A stretch of 64,000 nt of DNA from Congeria kusceri (Eukaryota; Mollusca; Bivalvia; Myida; Dreissenidae). The notes beneath the pieces were generated by a model that saw only the letters and a program-made list of their open reading frames with translations, had not been told where the DNA came from and did no database searches. Where the stretch lies: contig CM051028.1 of assembly GCA_027627225.1 (NCBI GenBank), forward strand, positions 18,123,701 through 18,187,700, given 5' to 3'. A program made the position numbers and the translations under genes. This document shows positions 1 through 12,034 of this stretch, in pieces. The first letter of the stretch is position 1; each line of letters starts with the position of its first letter.

Positions 1-665
1 ACTATAAATTTCCCGATATGTATTGGCTATTAATGGCCCTATATGTATTGACTATTAATTGCCCTGTATGTGTTAACTATTAATGGCCCTATATGTATTG
101 ACTAATAATGGCCCTATATGTATTAACAATTAATGGCCTAATATATGTTGACTATTAATGGCCCTATATGTATTGGCTATTAATGGAACTGCATGTATTA
201 ACTATTAATGGCCCTATATGTGTCGACTATTAATGGCCCTATATGTTTTTGCTATTAATTGCCCTGTATGTATTGGCTATTAATGGCCCTATATGTATTG
301 ACTATTAATGGCCGTAAATGTATTGACTATAAATTTCCCGATATGTATTGGCTATTAATGGCCCTATATGTATTGACTATTAATTGCCCTGTATGTATTA
401 ACTTTTAATGGCCCTGTACGTATTGGCTATTAATGGCCCTATATGTATAGGCTATTAATAACCCTATATGTATAAGTTATTAATGGCCCAATATGTATTG
501 ATTAGTAATGACCCTATACGTATTAGTTATTTTTGGCCCTATAATTATGTATTGGCAATTCATGGTCCAATATGTTTTGGCTATTAATGGCCCTATATGT
601 ATTGGCTAATAATGACACTATATGTAGAACATGGCTATTAATGGCCCTAAATGTATTGGCTCTTA
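1..665. repeat. 25-bp tandem satellite, about 26 copies
   Basis: A 25-bp unit of the form tattaatggccctatatg plus tattgac repeats head to tail with point changes (tattgac, tattggc or tattaac). The 'gccct' core recurs every 25 bases, for example at 61, 86 and 111. Copies become irregular after about 530 and the array fades near 665. It starts at the window edge, so it probably continues upstream. There is no open frame through it. Confidence 0.9.
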
Positions 666-993
666 ATTATTAAATACACTGCTTGTATTGACTCGTATTC
701 ATTACCGCCAGAGGAACAAGATATTGACATCGGAGTGCCACCTTGCACGCATTACAATTATGGTGGCGGAAGTGTACTCGTGACGTGTTTGTATTTTTAT
801 ATTAAATAATTACACTCATCCATTGCAACCACCACAAGGACACACTTGAGTGCAGTTGCTAATCATTAAAATAAAATTAATATTGTTAATATTGTTAAAT
901 GTTACTACCTATACTTATTAAGAAAATAATTAAAATAAAATTAAACATAAAAAAAAATTGTGGAATCTAATCCACTCCTGCTCTGAAATATTC
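666..993. other. no recognised feature
   Basis: AT-rich sequence between the satellite and the first MITE. I see no gene, RNA or repeat in it. Confidence 0.5.
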
Positions 994-1242
994 GAGGCGT
1001 GTCGTGGGAAAACCGGGCTAATGCACGTGCGTAAAGTGTCGTCCCGGATAAGCCTGTGCAGTTCGCACAGGCTGATCGGGGACGACACTTTACGAATACA
1101 GTGGATTTATGTTTAGAGACTTAAAAAATACCATCAAAGCGGAAAGTGTTGTCCCGGATCAGCCTATGTGGACTGCACTGGCTAATCCTGGACGATACTT
1201 TACGCACGTGCATTAAGCCCGGTTTTTTCCAAGAAACGCCTC
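994..1242. mobile_element. MITE with nested hairpins, copy 1
   Basis: A non-coding element of about 249 bp. Its ends are inverted repeats of about 45 bp: it starts gaggcgtgtcgtgggaaaac and ends with the near reverse complement, closing in acgcctc. Inside each end is a second hairpin built on aaagtgtcgtcccgga, a short loop and its complement. The element is therefore a palindrome of palindromes. A second copy lies at 2645-2881. I recall this family as very abundant in Dreissena. Confidence 0.85.
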
Positions 1243-2089
1243 ATTTTTATTTATTTTTACCTCCAGTTTTTAACAAAGTATACTTTTGTTAATAAGTACC
1301 AAAGATAAGGCCATTTGATGCTATCGTCGTTTTGTGAAATGCTTGTAAAAGGAACCTTAAAGCACTAAATATAAACAGTACGCTTAATGTGCAAAATGCA
1401 CGTGTAAAACAGTAAATGTTGTGTACAGTATGACTTTGTTCACTGTCGCAATGCTATATGCCTGCTTATGTACTTATAGTTTGTATATATGCAACGATGG
1501 AATGTAATTGTCCAAGTTATATAATGAATTTCTGTACTGTTACTAGTATATCAAATGCTTCTGTTTATTTTAGAGAAATACATAATGTCATTAACTGACA
1601 ATATTTGTGGCATACTAGTATCTATTTCGTTCGAAAACGTTCTCTGAATAATAATAAGTGTGCCCATTTGATACGAGTTCAGTGCCCGTACGCATAATGA
1701 GTATTTCGCAATTCCATGATTAGATAAGACTTCTGAAAGAAAGTGTCTATATTGATTCTGATGTTACAGTTAGGCGATCAATGCAAGATTGAGTTATTAA
1801 TATAATATTAAAATTATTAACATGTTCTGCTACAGTTTTTAATGATTATAGACGTTGTAATATATCAACTATACAAATGTGGTTCATTAACTATCCAAGC
1901 TATCCTAGCAATTATAAATTATATGTTTAATTTAATACAAGGCACACTTATTTTCTGTTCGTCATATATTTATTTTAAAATTCAGAATTAAAAAGTATTT
2001 CTAATTTATTATTTTGTTATGTTAAAATTACAAATACCCACATAATGACTAAAATGCACTGTTTTCTAAATGTCAAAATTAATTATTTT
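1243..2089. other. no recognised feature
   Basis: AT-rich spacer between two MITEs with no supported gene, RNA or repeat. Confidence 0.5.
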
Positions 2090-2449
2090 CAGGGGCGTAG
2101 CTTGGGTTCAAAAAATGTATAGGCACAATAGGTGGAATCTATAAAAGGACGCTTTAAGCGATAATTTGGGCCAGAAGTGTTCATACTCGTTTGTGGCTAC
2201 AAACAACTAACTTTAGCTAAACTCCGATTCTACAAAATAATGTTTAAAAGGCGTGTGTTTCATGAAATATATTTGATATTGACGTAATCGACTCGTTAAC
2301 CAATAAAGTATCAACACAACCAAGACAGATCCCATCACTCTAATCCCCCCTGTTGTTTTTATTGCATTTTTGGCATATTTAAATTTTTCATCTCTAGAAA
2401 AAAATGTATAGGCACTTGCCTATAGTGCCTAAAGGAAGCTACCCCCCTG
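2090..2449. mobile_element. hAT-like MITE
   Basis: A 360-bp element with imperfect terminal inverted repeats. The left end reads caggggcgtagcttgggtt and the right end reads ggaagctacccccctg. A second inverted pair, aatgtataggcac, lies just inside. CAGGGGCGTAGC ends are common on hAT-type MITEs. The 8-bp flanks (attatttt and attttaaa) do not match well, so I cannot claim a target duplication. No coding capacity. Confidence 0.6.
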
Positions 2450-2644
2450 ATTTTAAACAGTCTAATCATTTGATTTTTTGCACATGTGCTCATTGGCGTA
2501 GCCATAAGGGAAATTAACTACAGAAACAGTTTGACTTTAATGGTATTAACCATTCCCAGGCGCGGTTACAGGATTAAGAGTCAGATGGGGCGGAACCAAT
2601 TCGATCAGTACGTACCAACCTACATATACTTGCAGAAATTAAAT

Positions 2645-2881
2645 GAGGCGTGTCGTGGGAAACCCGGGCTTAATGCATCTGCAGAAAGTGTCGTCCTGGA
2701 TCAGCCTATGCAGTCCGCACAGGCTAATCCAAGACGACACTTTCCGCTGTAATGGCATTACTGTTTCAAGGAAGTCTCTTGTTAACATAAATCCACTGTA
2801 CGGGGATGCGGACTGTACGGGGTTATCCGGGACGACACTTTACGGACGTGCATTCAGCCCGATTTTCCCACGACGCGCCTC
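2645..2881. mobile_element. MITE with nested hairpins, copy 2
   Basis: Second copy of the family at 994-1242, with the same gaggcgtgtcgtgggaaac start, nested GTCGTCC hairpins and a cgacgcgcctc end. AAAT stands on both sides (2641-2644 and from 2882), which may be a short target duplication. Short open frames across it only reflect its GC-rich hairpins. Confidence 0.85.
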
Positions 2882-3208
2882 AAATATATTGCAAAACAAT
2901 GGTAATTGAATTGCGCGTAATCACAGCTCTTTTTAAAGGGATTCTAGACCAGACTTTAGTGTAGACGTGAACAAGGTTTCAGTGCAGCATTTCATGCAAA
3001 GAATGCTGATAAACTTACAAAACTTACATCATTTCTCGCTGAGATATAATGTCTAAGTTATTGTAAGTTATTGTGAGGTTTAACAAATTCAAAACTTGCG
3101 GGATTTGCTTTTGTTGTTCTTTCTGACTGTGAAATAAGCCCCATATGGCAACTGTCCATAGTACAAATAACAAATAGATCTCGAAATGGCATTGGATGTT
3201 AAGTGGAA

Positions 3209-3214
3209 TTTATT
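3209..3214 (-). promoter_or_regulatory. polyadenylation signal of the microseminoprotein-like gene
   Basis: AATAAA on the minus strand, 35 bases past the stop codon at 3249-3251. This spacing suits a compact 3' UTR. Confidence 0.65.
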
Positions 3215-3248
3215 GCAGAAATATATACACGTGCATGTATAAATTCTG

Positions 3249-5889
3249 TCAATGGAAGCAGCTTTGTGTCTCGTCATTAATTCGTACAACTTTGGCAGTG
3301 CAACCATCCGCTTCTGTAATAATTTTACACCCGGGTAATGCAAAAACACCAGCGGCGATTCCGAAACTGAAAAAAATAAATAAAATAAAACTACTGGTAC
3401 TGAATGATTTTCTTGAAAACTAATGTAAATGACAATATCAGCTTTTCATTAAATGAACGGTATTGTTCTCATATTGCGGGAAAATATCTAAAATTAATCA
3501 TCGTTCATTAGAAACAGAGGACTGTAGAGACAGCAATTATGCACATATCAATATTTTCCCCCGGGGTGGGGTGGGACGGGCAAATTCCAGGGGAATTTGA
3601 CTAATTGTAGTTTTGGGGATCTAATTCCCCACCCTAGAGCCAAGCATTTTTGTCTCCATTCCTTCAATGGGGGATGCTTAATGGGTGTATCAAATGGCCC
3701 GGGGACAAATTATATTTCCCTGAACCCGGAATCTTTCGGTCTGTCCAATTCCCGCCTGTCTGGAATTGCTTTCTGTCTAAAGTCCCGTATATGCCCGCCG
3801 CTCCCCCCTAGGGGGAAACATTGATAGGTGCATTATAGTTGAACAGTTCAAAGCTTTATATAGTATAATGCCTGTTATGTTCACTTTTAGTCCGTTCTAC
3901 AGACACCGACTAGTAACATATCGAGTGAAATTTATTGTTTAACTTCAAGGGACCGGTTCACAGACTGACGAATTGACAATTTTCAAATGTTTTGTCACAG
4001 ATTCAAAAAATAAAAGAACAGGGGGTATATAAAGGAGCGAAGTAGCACTACTGACATAGAAACATACTGTAAACACAGTTTCGTTAATGAGTAATTATCC
4101 GTTGAAATGGATAAAATTATAAAGCGTTTGTAACGCGAAACGATGGAATAATTTGGAGTGTTTCTTTTGTTTTCGTTTAAATAGTTGAAAAAACGTGACT
4201 CACATAAAGTAAAAGATAAACTGACAACTATGAACATCGGGATGGCCTAGAGGTTAGAGCGTTAGACTTTTCATCCGGAGGTCTGAGGTTCTAAACCCAG
4301 TTGGAGCAACATTTGTTGTTGTTTTTCTTCGTTATGCTTTCCCTGTTAACGTGCTTGAGCCTTTTAGTTCAGAATTTTAGTTTTTTTTTCAAGTTATGAC
4401 GTTCAATGGCATATTTAAAAAAATACAAAAATCTGTGAACAAGTCTCTTTAACTTAACACACACGACGATTTCCTGTTGTAAATGCTTTATGTGTGTACC
4501 GATTTCCTGAAGAAAAAAAAACGGCGCGCTCTTTCCAAAACCACATATATTTGAATAGGATGGTGGAGGTATCTGTCATAATCCCCGTCTCATTCTCAAC
4601 CTACCCACAGCAAGAAAGAGCGGAACCTCCGTGGATGGACGCCACACAAGTACACTTCGTACAGGTCGCCATGTCCGTGACCTCCACCCCGGGATCTATC
4701 AGCGTTCCGTTTTGGAGCGTGCATTGACCATTGTGGCTGCCGTCTGGTGCTATAAATATTCAAACACAAATAATAGCCGCTTTTTTAAATTTAAATTACT
4801 TATAAACTAATAATATCTAGACAATAACTTGTCTATAAAAATGATTGACAACCAATGGTAGCATGATATTCGGCGCTGGTAGGCTGAGAAGATTAGATTA
4901 TAGAAAAGGATTTGATTGGCATCTGGCGTCATGTGAATTTATAAAAATGTATGTAAGCTTGTAAGCTTAACATGGTTAATCATCCCCATATCTTTTTTTA
5001 CAAACATATTTCGACTGAACGTGCGTCATTTACGTTGAATAATTGAACTATTTTTGGATCAATAAAGATCAAACAAGTATGCACTGATTGCATTTTGGCG
5101 AACAAGATAATGGGTAATCAACGCGTGCAAAATACACTGTATCATTGCGAATAGGCTTTGAAAACAAATGTTTTACAAGATGATTGAACGATCATTTGTT
5201 AAACAGCAAGTTCTTAGCGACCAAGATTTTAGTTTATATTCTGTAATATCAACTATTCGTAAAATCCCAGGTCTCTGTCAAAAATCGATGTATCCGAGAA
5301 GATGAAATGCCCAACGTAAACTGTATGGGGACAACGTATATTCTGATGTTGGGGAAACAATATATAAATGACCACACAGTGTGCAAATTACAGCAACTTT
5401 GAAATAACACATATCATTCACAAAGACATATCTGTGTAAATATATATGTGTACTCGGTCAGATAGCAAGACATAGCTACCTAAACTTACGCGTACTGACA
5501 GAATATTACACGATCGCAACGACGATTGTCGTTGTCGTTAAGCTGCATAATGCATCCTGCAGCGTGAATCTGACGGTAATAACTCCACAATGGTTTCCTA
5601 TACGTGCAAACTCTGCGTACCCATTGTACTAACTTTTTTATTCATTTTCACAACATCTCCACTTTGGCGTGACCTTAGTAGCAACAATTCCAAGATATTT
5701 CTATTATTATCTCTGAATAATGGTGCGGTAATTAATACGTCAATTAATTGTCAAACCACCCTGGAACGGCATTAATTCCATCTTCTACAATATGCACATT
5801 CTAAATTGAAACTTACGTGCAACAAAACAAGAACCGTTCACGCAGTATGTGAAGGCAAAAGCCAATGCTATTGATACGATTGTGCGCAT
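3249..5889 (-). CDS. secreted beta-microseminoprotein (PSP94)-like protein, three exons
   Basis: Exons 5817-5889, 4605-4749 and 3249-3366 join in consistent phases (1, then 2) to give 111 residues. Exon 1 encodes a clear signal peptide (MRTIVSIALAFAFTYCVNG), with likely cleavage before SC. The donors GTAAGT and GTAGGT and the AG acceptors are all present; exon 3 follows a T-rich tract ending CAG. The mature part has ten cysteines at residues 21, 34, 54, 57, 59, 71, 72, 86, 95 and 109. Their order (C, C, then CxxCxC, then CC, then three singles) and the length match the vertebrate beta-microseminoprotein family (about 114 residues, ten cysteines). The protein should be an extracellular disulfide-rich monomer; its role in molluscs is unknown to me. 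A TATA-like box and AATAAA frame the gene. Intron 2 holds a MITE and a tRNA-like SINE head. Another small cysteine-rich secreted family is the alternative. Confidence 0.85.
3541..3831. mobile_element. TIR element with 5-bp target duplication, in intron 2 of the microseminoprotein-like gene
   Basis: A 291-bp element with inverted ends gcacatatcaatattttccc and gggggaaacattgataggtgc. It is flanked on both sides by ATTAT (3536-3540 and 3832-3836), a clean 5-bp target duplication. It is non-coding and GC-rich in patches. A diverged relative sits at 38934-39239 in the NDUFAF1 intron. The superfamily is not clear to me. Confidence 0.8.
4238..4311 (+). repeat. tRNA-like sequence, probable SINE head
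   Basis: cgggatggcctagaggttagagc looks like a box A region, and gaggttctaaaccc like a decayed box B. Between them, gacttttcatccggaggtc could form an anticodon arm with a TTT (Lys-like) triplet. The stems pair poorly and base 37 is C, so this is not a working tRNA gene. It lies in intron 2 of the microseminoprotein-like gene, antisense to it. I cannot define the 3' end of the SINE. Confidence 0.45.
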
Positions 5890-5935
5890 CTTGTTCTTAC
5901 AATTCAGTTAACAAATCCTTAGCAATTTATATCAA

Positions 5936-5941
5936 CTTATA
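5936..5941 (-). promoter_or_regulatory. TATA-like box of the microseminoprotein-like gene
   Basis: Minus-strand TATAAG, 47-52 bases upstream of the ATG at 5889. A second candidate, TATAAAT, is at 5925-5931. Either would place initiation within about 25 bases of the ATG, giving a short 5' UTR. Confidence 0.45.
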
Positions 5942-6789
5942 AACCCTGGGCGCTCCTTAGCCGAATCTTATCTTTAGGTTTATATGTCAATGTACACCAC
6001 CGAATTTTAGGTCAATTCGTACATCCACTGATTGTACAAGTTACAGTTTATTTCCAAATCATCGGTGCAGAAATGTCCATGAGTGTACACATATTTGAAA
6101 TTAACGTACTGATTACAGTATATGCATAACACATATCAACGTTTTATCATGGTCGTTGCAAAAGGTACACATAAGTCGCACTAAAAATATTTAGACAGTA
6201 CAATACAATGTAATAGAATGTACATACCAAAATTTAATACATAACTAATGTCAAATAATCTTGATGTATATATCTACCTATAAGATAAACCCGTGAGAGT
6301 TATATTCAAAGTATGTATTATCCCTATTTTTTAAATCAAACATATTTTTCTACTGACATAAATAAGTAAATTTCTATTTATTTTTATGTTAATATAATGG
6401 ACAAGTTAAATAATTATAAATATGCACGATTTAGTACTTTTTGTGCACGAGCATTGGTAGCGGACTACTTGCATGTTGCTTTTCCACCGATTTGTATGTA
6501 ATAATGACAATTTCCTTTGGTTTCATTTTTACAGTGCTCTGATTGGCTGAAATGCATCATGTGACAGGCTTTTATTTTTCAAAAAGCCGGTTGCCTCTAT
6601 TAATATTCACGAGAGACTACTTTTTATTGTTGTTCACATGCAGTGCTGACACACACACACACAAAACACATACATGGCATTATCAAAAAAATAATAATTT
6701 ATAATAAATAAATAAATTAATTAATTATAAATATAAGGCCACAACAAATTGATCAGATGTTCGTCGGATTTGCCGCACCATAAAATCGT
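5942..6789. other. upstream spacer with CA microsatellite
   Basis: AT-rich spacer upstream of the microseminoprotein-like gene. A short CA repeat stands near 6646-6664 and an AT-rich low-complexity run near 6690-6735. No gene seen. Confidence 0.5.
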
Positions 6790-8274
6790 AAATCGAACAA
6801 GAAATGTCTTTAAAAAAAGACAATCGGCGTTGAAATTAATATTGAGATGTCATTTAAAGATTACCTAAACAGACGGCCAAGATGATCGGTTACGTGACTT
6901 CTCAGATCCCAGATTGTTTGGTCCCCACCAATATTCGGGGACTAATTGGACCCCAGATTTTTCGGCTACTATAAGAAAACTGGTCGGACCCAAAAGTTAA
7001 TTTGAGATAAATTTATAAATTTAAAAATTAAATACAATTATAATTAATATCTATGCCGTGAATAAACCAATCATACAACTCCATGTTTCCACCAGTGATA
7101 TATGAATAACCAAAATAATTTAGGTTAACATAATTGTTATCTGAATTTGTCAAGCCAATTTAAAAAAGTAACAATGTGAGAAAATAATTTCGGGAATGAA
7201 TTAAAATTATTATGTATCAGACGAGTCTATATAGTTATTTATAGTACCGGTAATATACCATTCATGTTAGTTATCTAATATAATAACGATTTGAAGTCAA
7301 ATAAGCATGTACCCTGTGTATCCCAATAAAAAGCAATGGTCAGGGAACATTCAGCGATTTCTGAAATGTTAAGACTTTATTTTTTGATAACGCAAACATA
7401 AAAATTCATTAGACTATGACGATTTTAAATTATATCAGTAGAAATATGATATATCAAGGGTTCCTGTGTATAATTAGTATTGTGTATTCATGCTACGCGA
7501 ATAACAATTCGACATATTCCGAATCTTCTTTCATAACATTTTATCTATAGAAAATGTAGCATCTTTTTACAGATTAAATAACATCTACTGGAGAAGTTGA
7601 AAGAAAGATGCAATTATAAATAATCGTTAATAAATCGTAACCACAATTTTAAATCAAATTAACAGTAAGTTTATATTATACATTCCACATTTATTGAAAA
7701 TTTTACGTTTATGATTCCCTGAACGCTATTATTTATGCATGTACGAGTATATTAACACAGCTATACAGCCGTTGCTAGCTACGCGAGTTATTTTTAGAAT
7801 GCCACTACTTTTTGTGGAATGAGATGAACTCGCTAGAATCAATGGGCTACTTGGAACGGCAACTCTGTGAGTGAGATTTATGCCTGGGAACATTGCACAA
7901 TTGCTATTTATAGAGCGTAACGTTTATATAAATGTAGGCTAAACAAAATAGTTATTTCGTTACGTGAATGAATATATCATTCTGTTTATGGCATACAATG
8001 AGAAAATACGTTCATAATTAGCCTCAGTTCTAGAGTATACGCGAGGATGTTTATTACTTCATTTTAACCGCTTATGTAAAAAATTATTTAAATTTTTTAT
8101 TCCCCAACAGTATGCAACAGTTATTGGTATACGTTAAACCATTGTTTGAAGTTTGCATTCCCTAGAATTAGAAAATTTGCCCAATTCTATTGGCATTCAA
8201 TTTTCCCGCTGCATAATTATCGCAAGAAAATCTGGGTCAACAGTGATCTAAGACAGCTACGCCGAAAAAAATAT
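6790..8274 (+). mobile_element. left inverted arm of the MULE-type element
   Basis: This arm is the inverted counterpart of 14003-16265. Anchor blocks: 6796-7075 pairs with about 15970-16262 (for example gtcatttaaa and gatgatcggttacgtgactt), and about 7440-8274 pairs with 14003-14850 (for example gcaattataaataatcgtta and gaacggcaactctgtgagtg). The inner boundary is sharp at gccgaaaaa. The outer boundary is blurred. No confident open frame. It is read as a terminal inverted repeat because a MULE transposase remnant lies between the arms. Confidence 0.75.
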
Positions 8275-10312
8275 TTTTCTTTTTTTTCTCTGTGCCCGCG
8301 CCTACAATTTGACCCCGCACCCGATTTTTTAAATGAAGTTTTTATCAACGAGTCTCATTTTACGTTTAACGCCGACTTCGTCGTGTCCCCAAATCATAAC
8401 AAGCAATTGGTATTGATATAGACGTGAAGTAGGTACTTTGCGGAGACTGGTTTATGTACAGAGCACATAATTTATGACCCAAACCGTTGGTGTCCAATAG
8501 CCAGTCTGGCACAGCTGCCATATTTATTTCGACTCGGCAATTTCTTATCATGTTTTATCAAAATTGTGAAAACACAACGAGCTGTTTGTCAGCATCCATT
8601 GCCTAGTAAAAGATGATTGTTAACAAGCTCACGTAATATCAGCAGACACAACAGTTAATTAAAGGATTATCTTGTTGATAAAGGATGTGTGAAATTGGAT
8701 GTCTGGAATATGTCAAATGGACTGAATGTCGGGTACGTTTACATTTCGGACAGTTTTGACCAGCGGTTTGTCCTTCATTTCTTACTTCTAATATCCACAC
8801 AATTAAGTTGTTTTTGACATGTCCGTGTTATAAATTCAAGGTATCTGTTTGGTGTATATTTTGTTCAGCTTTAATATATAAACAGGGCAAGCCAATTCAT
8901 TATGTTAGTTATTAATTTCAATTTATTTATGGATATATTTTGTTAACTTCGTGTAGATATTTTAACAGTGTTACGGTGTATGTTGACATAAACAATAATT
9001 ATCCAAGTTTACTGCAATGAACAATTAACAAAAATGTTAATATAATAATCTAAATATACTAATGCTTTTGTAAATGCCATAATGCAATTAATATACAGCA
9101 CAGTAGAGTATAATTTTATAACAATTAAAACCATTAGATATAAACATTCCCTGACATGGAAACATGCAAAGATGTTGCGAGTCGATTAAAAAATTTGCTC
9201 AAGAAAAATAAGAGCCAGTGTGAACCCTGGTTTACGGGTTTAAAAATTGGTGGCGTCAAGTTGTTTCGTCGTGTCATTTATAGATACAGAACTGATACTA
9301 GTCATTCCTAAATTGTTTTGTGTTTATTGTATGACATTTCATATTCGTGTTATTAAACTGTTGGTAGTGAATGACTTGGTGCATCAAATATCTATTTTGA
9401 TGATGACAGTATAAGGTCTACTTTCTTTTAGTTAAGATATGGCTATTAGGTATTTACTGCCTAGTGTTAATTTGATAGCAGAATCACTATTGAAGACTTG
9501 TTGCACAAAACCCTTTGCAGGTCATGGTCGAAGAAGAAATGGAGAAATAAGTTGCTTAGTTTATTACATAATTATATATTTATTTTGACAAAACAATTTA
9601 TGGACGAGAGCAGATGAAGAGGAAATTATTGACACGGTATCAAGTTATGATGGCGTTTGATCAATTTTTTGTGGCCTAAACATGTAAAATGTATGTTGTT
9701 TGTTTCTTTGTGCCTATTTGATGAGCATTATTCATTAAAGAAAAGAAAGAATATTGAGAGAAAATTCAACACAAACATAAAAAAAATACTTTTTGGATAA
9801 AAATATTTAATATTTATAATTAAATTTATATTTATCAAACAAGGAAAAAAAATAAATTTAACAAACACAAACATCAAAATGCACAATTTAACAGATAAGA
9901 ACAAAGAACGGTTTAGAAACAACAGGTTTCAGTGAAATAACAGACATCCAGTTGAACAAATGTCTCACATTTTTTAACAAAGAAGCCACTGGAAAACCAA
10001 ACGAGCATGGTATGCAGTCATCACATGCAGCTTGGAAAAGAATACCACAAGAACACCTCGAAAAATGTGCGAGCTGCATCAAATTGTCACCTCGGAGAGC
10101 TGAATGTCCCATTTAAAATTGTAAAAATCTCATTTTCAAGTACGCAAATGACTCGCTAACTGCCAAGCTCAAAACACTCCTTGAAGTAGGCTCACATTGG
10201 CCAATTTAGCATAAGCCAAGGATGATTTGTACAAAATTCACTGGTTTTTTGTATCGAAAATTTATCCATTCACATTGCGCTACAGGGCGAAGTCTTGTAC
10301 ATGGATCCAGTT
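8275..10312. other. interior of the MULE-type element, no recognised gene
   Basis: AT-rich interior between the left arm and the minisatellite. A stretch near 9895-10110 has a plus-strand frame that looks weakly protein-like (GFSEITDIQLNKCLTFF and onward), but I recognise no family and do not call it a gene. Confidence 0.4.
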
Positions 10313-10926
10313 TGTGGCGATTCGTTATCACCCTGTGACGAATCGTTATTAAACTGTGGCGAATCGTTATCACCCTTTGACGAATCGTTATTAAACTGTG
10401 GTTAATCGTTATCACTCTTTGACGAATCGTTATTAAACTGTGGCGAATCGTTATCACCCTTTGACGAATCGTTATTAAACTGTGGTTAATCGTTATCACC
10501 CTTTGACGAATCGTTATTAAACTGTGGCGAATCGTTATCACCCTTTGACGAATCGTTATTAAACTGCGGCGAATCGTTATCACCCTTTGACGAATCGTTA
10601 TTAAACTTCGGCGAATCGTTATCACCCTGTGACGAATCGTTATTAAACTGTGGCGAATCGTTATCACCCTTTGACGAATCGTTATTAAACTGTGGCGAAT
10701 CGTTATCACCCTTTGACGAATCGTTATTAAACTGCGGCGAATCGTTATCACCCTTTGACGAATCGTTATTAAACTGCGGTGAATCGTTATCACCCTTTGA
10801 CGAATCGTTATTAAACTGCGGCGAATCGTTATCACCCTGTGACGAATCGTTATTAAACTGCGGCGAATCGTTATCACCCTTTGACGAATCGTTATTAAAC
10901 TGTGGTGAATCGTTATGTGGCGAATC
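10313..10926. repeat. 42-bp minisatellite, about 14 copies
   Basis: The unit is two diverged 21-mers, cgaatcgttatcaccctttga and cgaatcgttattaaactgtg(g), alternating without unique spacers. Because 42 is divisible by three, long frames stay open by chance. On the minus strand one frame reads NDSPQFNNDSSKGD over and over from about 10950 to 10486, and another reads ITIRRSL/ITIRQRV. Point changes such as gttaatcg for gcgaatcg break the first frame. It lies inside the MULE-type element, downstream of the transposase remnant. Confidence 0.9.
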
Positions 10927-11260
10927 CCTACTAGAATCTAATTCTGACACTCGGGGCCTGGAGTTTCAGCAGCAGCTGAAGCAAAAAGGTTTTTAAAATG
11001 CAAGAAATGTCATTGACCTTTTCAATTTATGTCAAATAGCTGATGAAAAGCATACGGTAGAGTAGTCTGATAGTTTCGACCGATGACACACATTTCCATT
11101 AATTTGATACTTTGATCAGTAGTAAAATAATAAAAGTCGTTCACCTTTTTCTCGTCTTGAATTATATCCACACTTTTGGTTAGATTTTGCCGAATTTTTT
11201 TCCACAAAACGTTTCAACACGCGGTGCAACAAAATGTGGTGTTGAAATTTGAAGATCTGG

Positions 11261-11368
11261 TCAAAACGTACCGTGACCAAAACGTACATTGTCAAAACGT
11301 TCCAAATTGTGGTTAAAACGTACAATCTTTAAGATCAAAACGTACAATGGTTGTGGTTAAAACGTACC
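11261..11368 (+). repeat. cluster of six AAAACGTAC-like motifs
   Basis: The motif (t/c)(c/t)aaaacgtac occurs at 11261, 11277, 11292 (aaaacgttc), 11313, 11335 and 11357, with steps of 16, 15, 21, 22 and 22 bases. It could be a decayed minisatellite or a cluster of binding sites. It lies inside the MULE-type element. Confidence 0.6.
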
Positions 11369-12034
11369 TTTGTTTTTCACACTTCTTAATCGTTTATTGG
11401 GTGTTAATTGCTTGTAACTTTAAAGGGTGAACATGACATACTTATCCCCAACAGATCACCAACAGATGATATTGAGCAATAGATTATACTATAGTTTAAA
11501 CGTTTATTGGTAAGTCGGCATATTGGAATAACAAAAATTGGGGATAAATAAAGTTTGTTGGTTGGTATCATCACAAAAAGCATCATTAATATGCATGTAT
11601 ACTGTTAACAGTTAAAATATATCATTATAATGCATATTTCATAATTTAATTATTTCAAAAAGTACACCAATCTCCTGAAAAGTTGAAAAAGACAATACCA
11701 AAGACCAGAAAAGCTGAAAAAAGTACAAGACGATGAAAGGAGTACATCGTTAAATGTTAAGTAACAATACAGTATATCAGTCATATAAACCTATAGTCAA
11801 AACATGCTGAGCACACCTGCAATAGATCTGAATAAAATAAGTACACGAAGATAAAATAAATATACATATTAAATACGTAGTAACCAAGACAGCACACCAG
11901 TCATGCAAATGCAAGTAAGCCTGTTGATAGTACACTTAAAAGGCTAACGTTTCTTTCTGAAAAACGGAATCCACTCCAGTCGAATCACTCAACTACAGCA
12001 CCGTACACACGAGACAGCTTACGTAATAGTCTGT

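Noticed and set aside
2486..2909. Two overlapping 88-codon frames
   Set aside because: They cover the GC-rich MITE at 2645-2881 and have no independent support.
10313..10926. CRISPR-like array or a real 154- or 223-residue protein
   Set aside because: There are no unique spacers, only two alternating 21-mers, and the context is eukaryotic. Long frames follow from a 42-bp unit that is a multiple of three.
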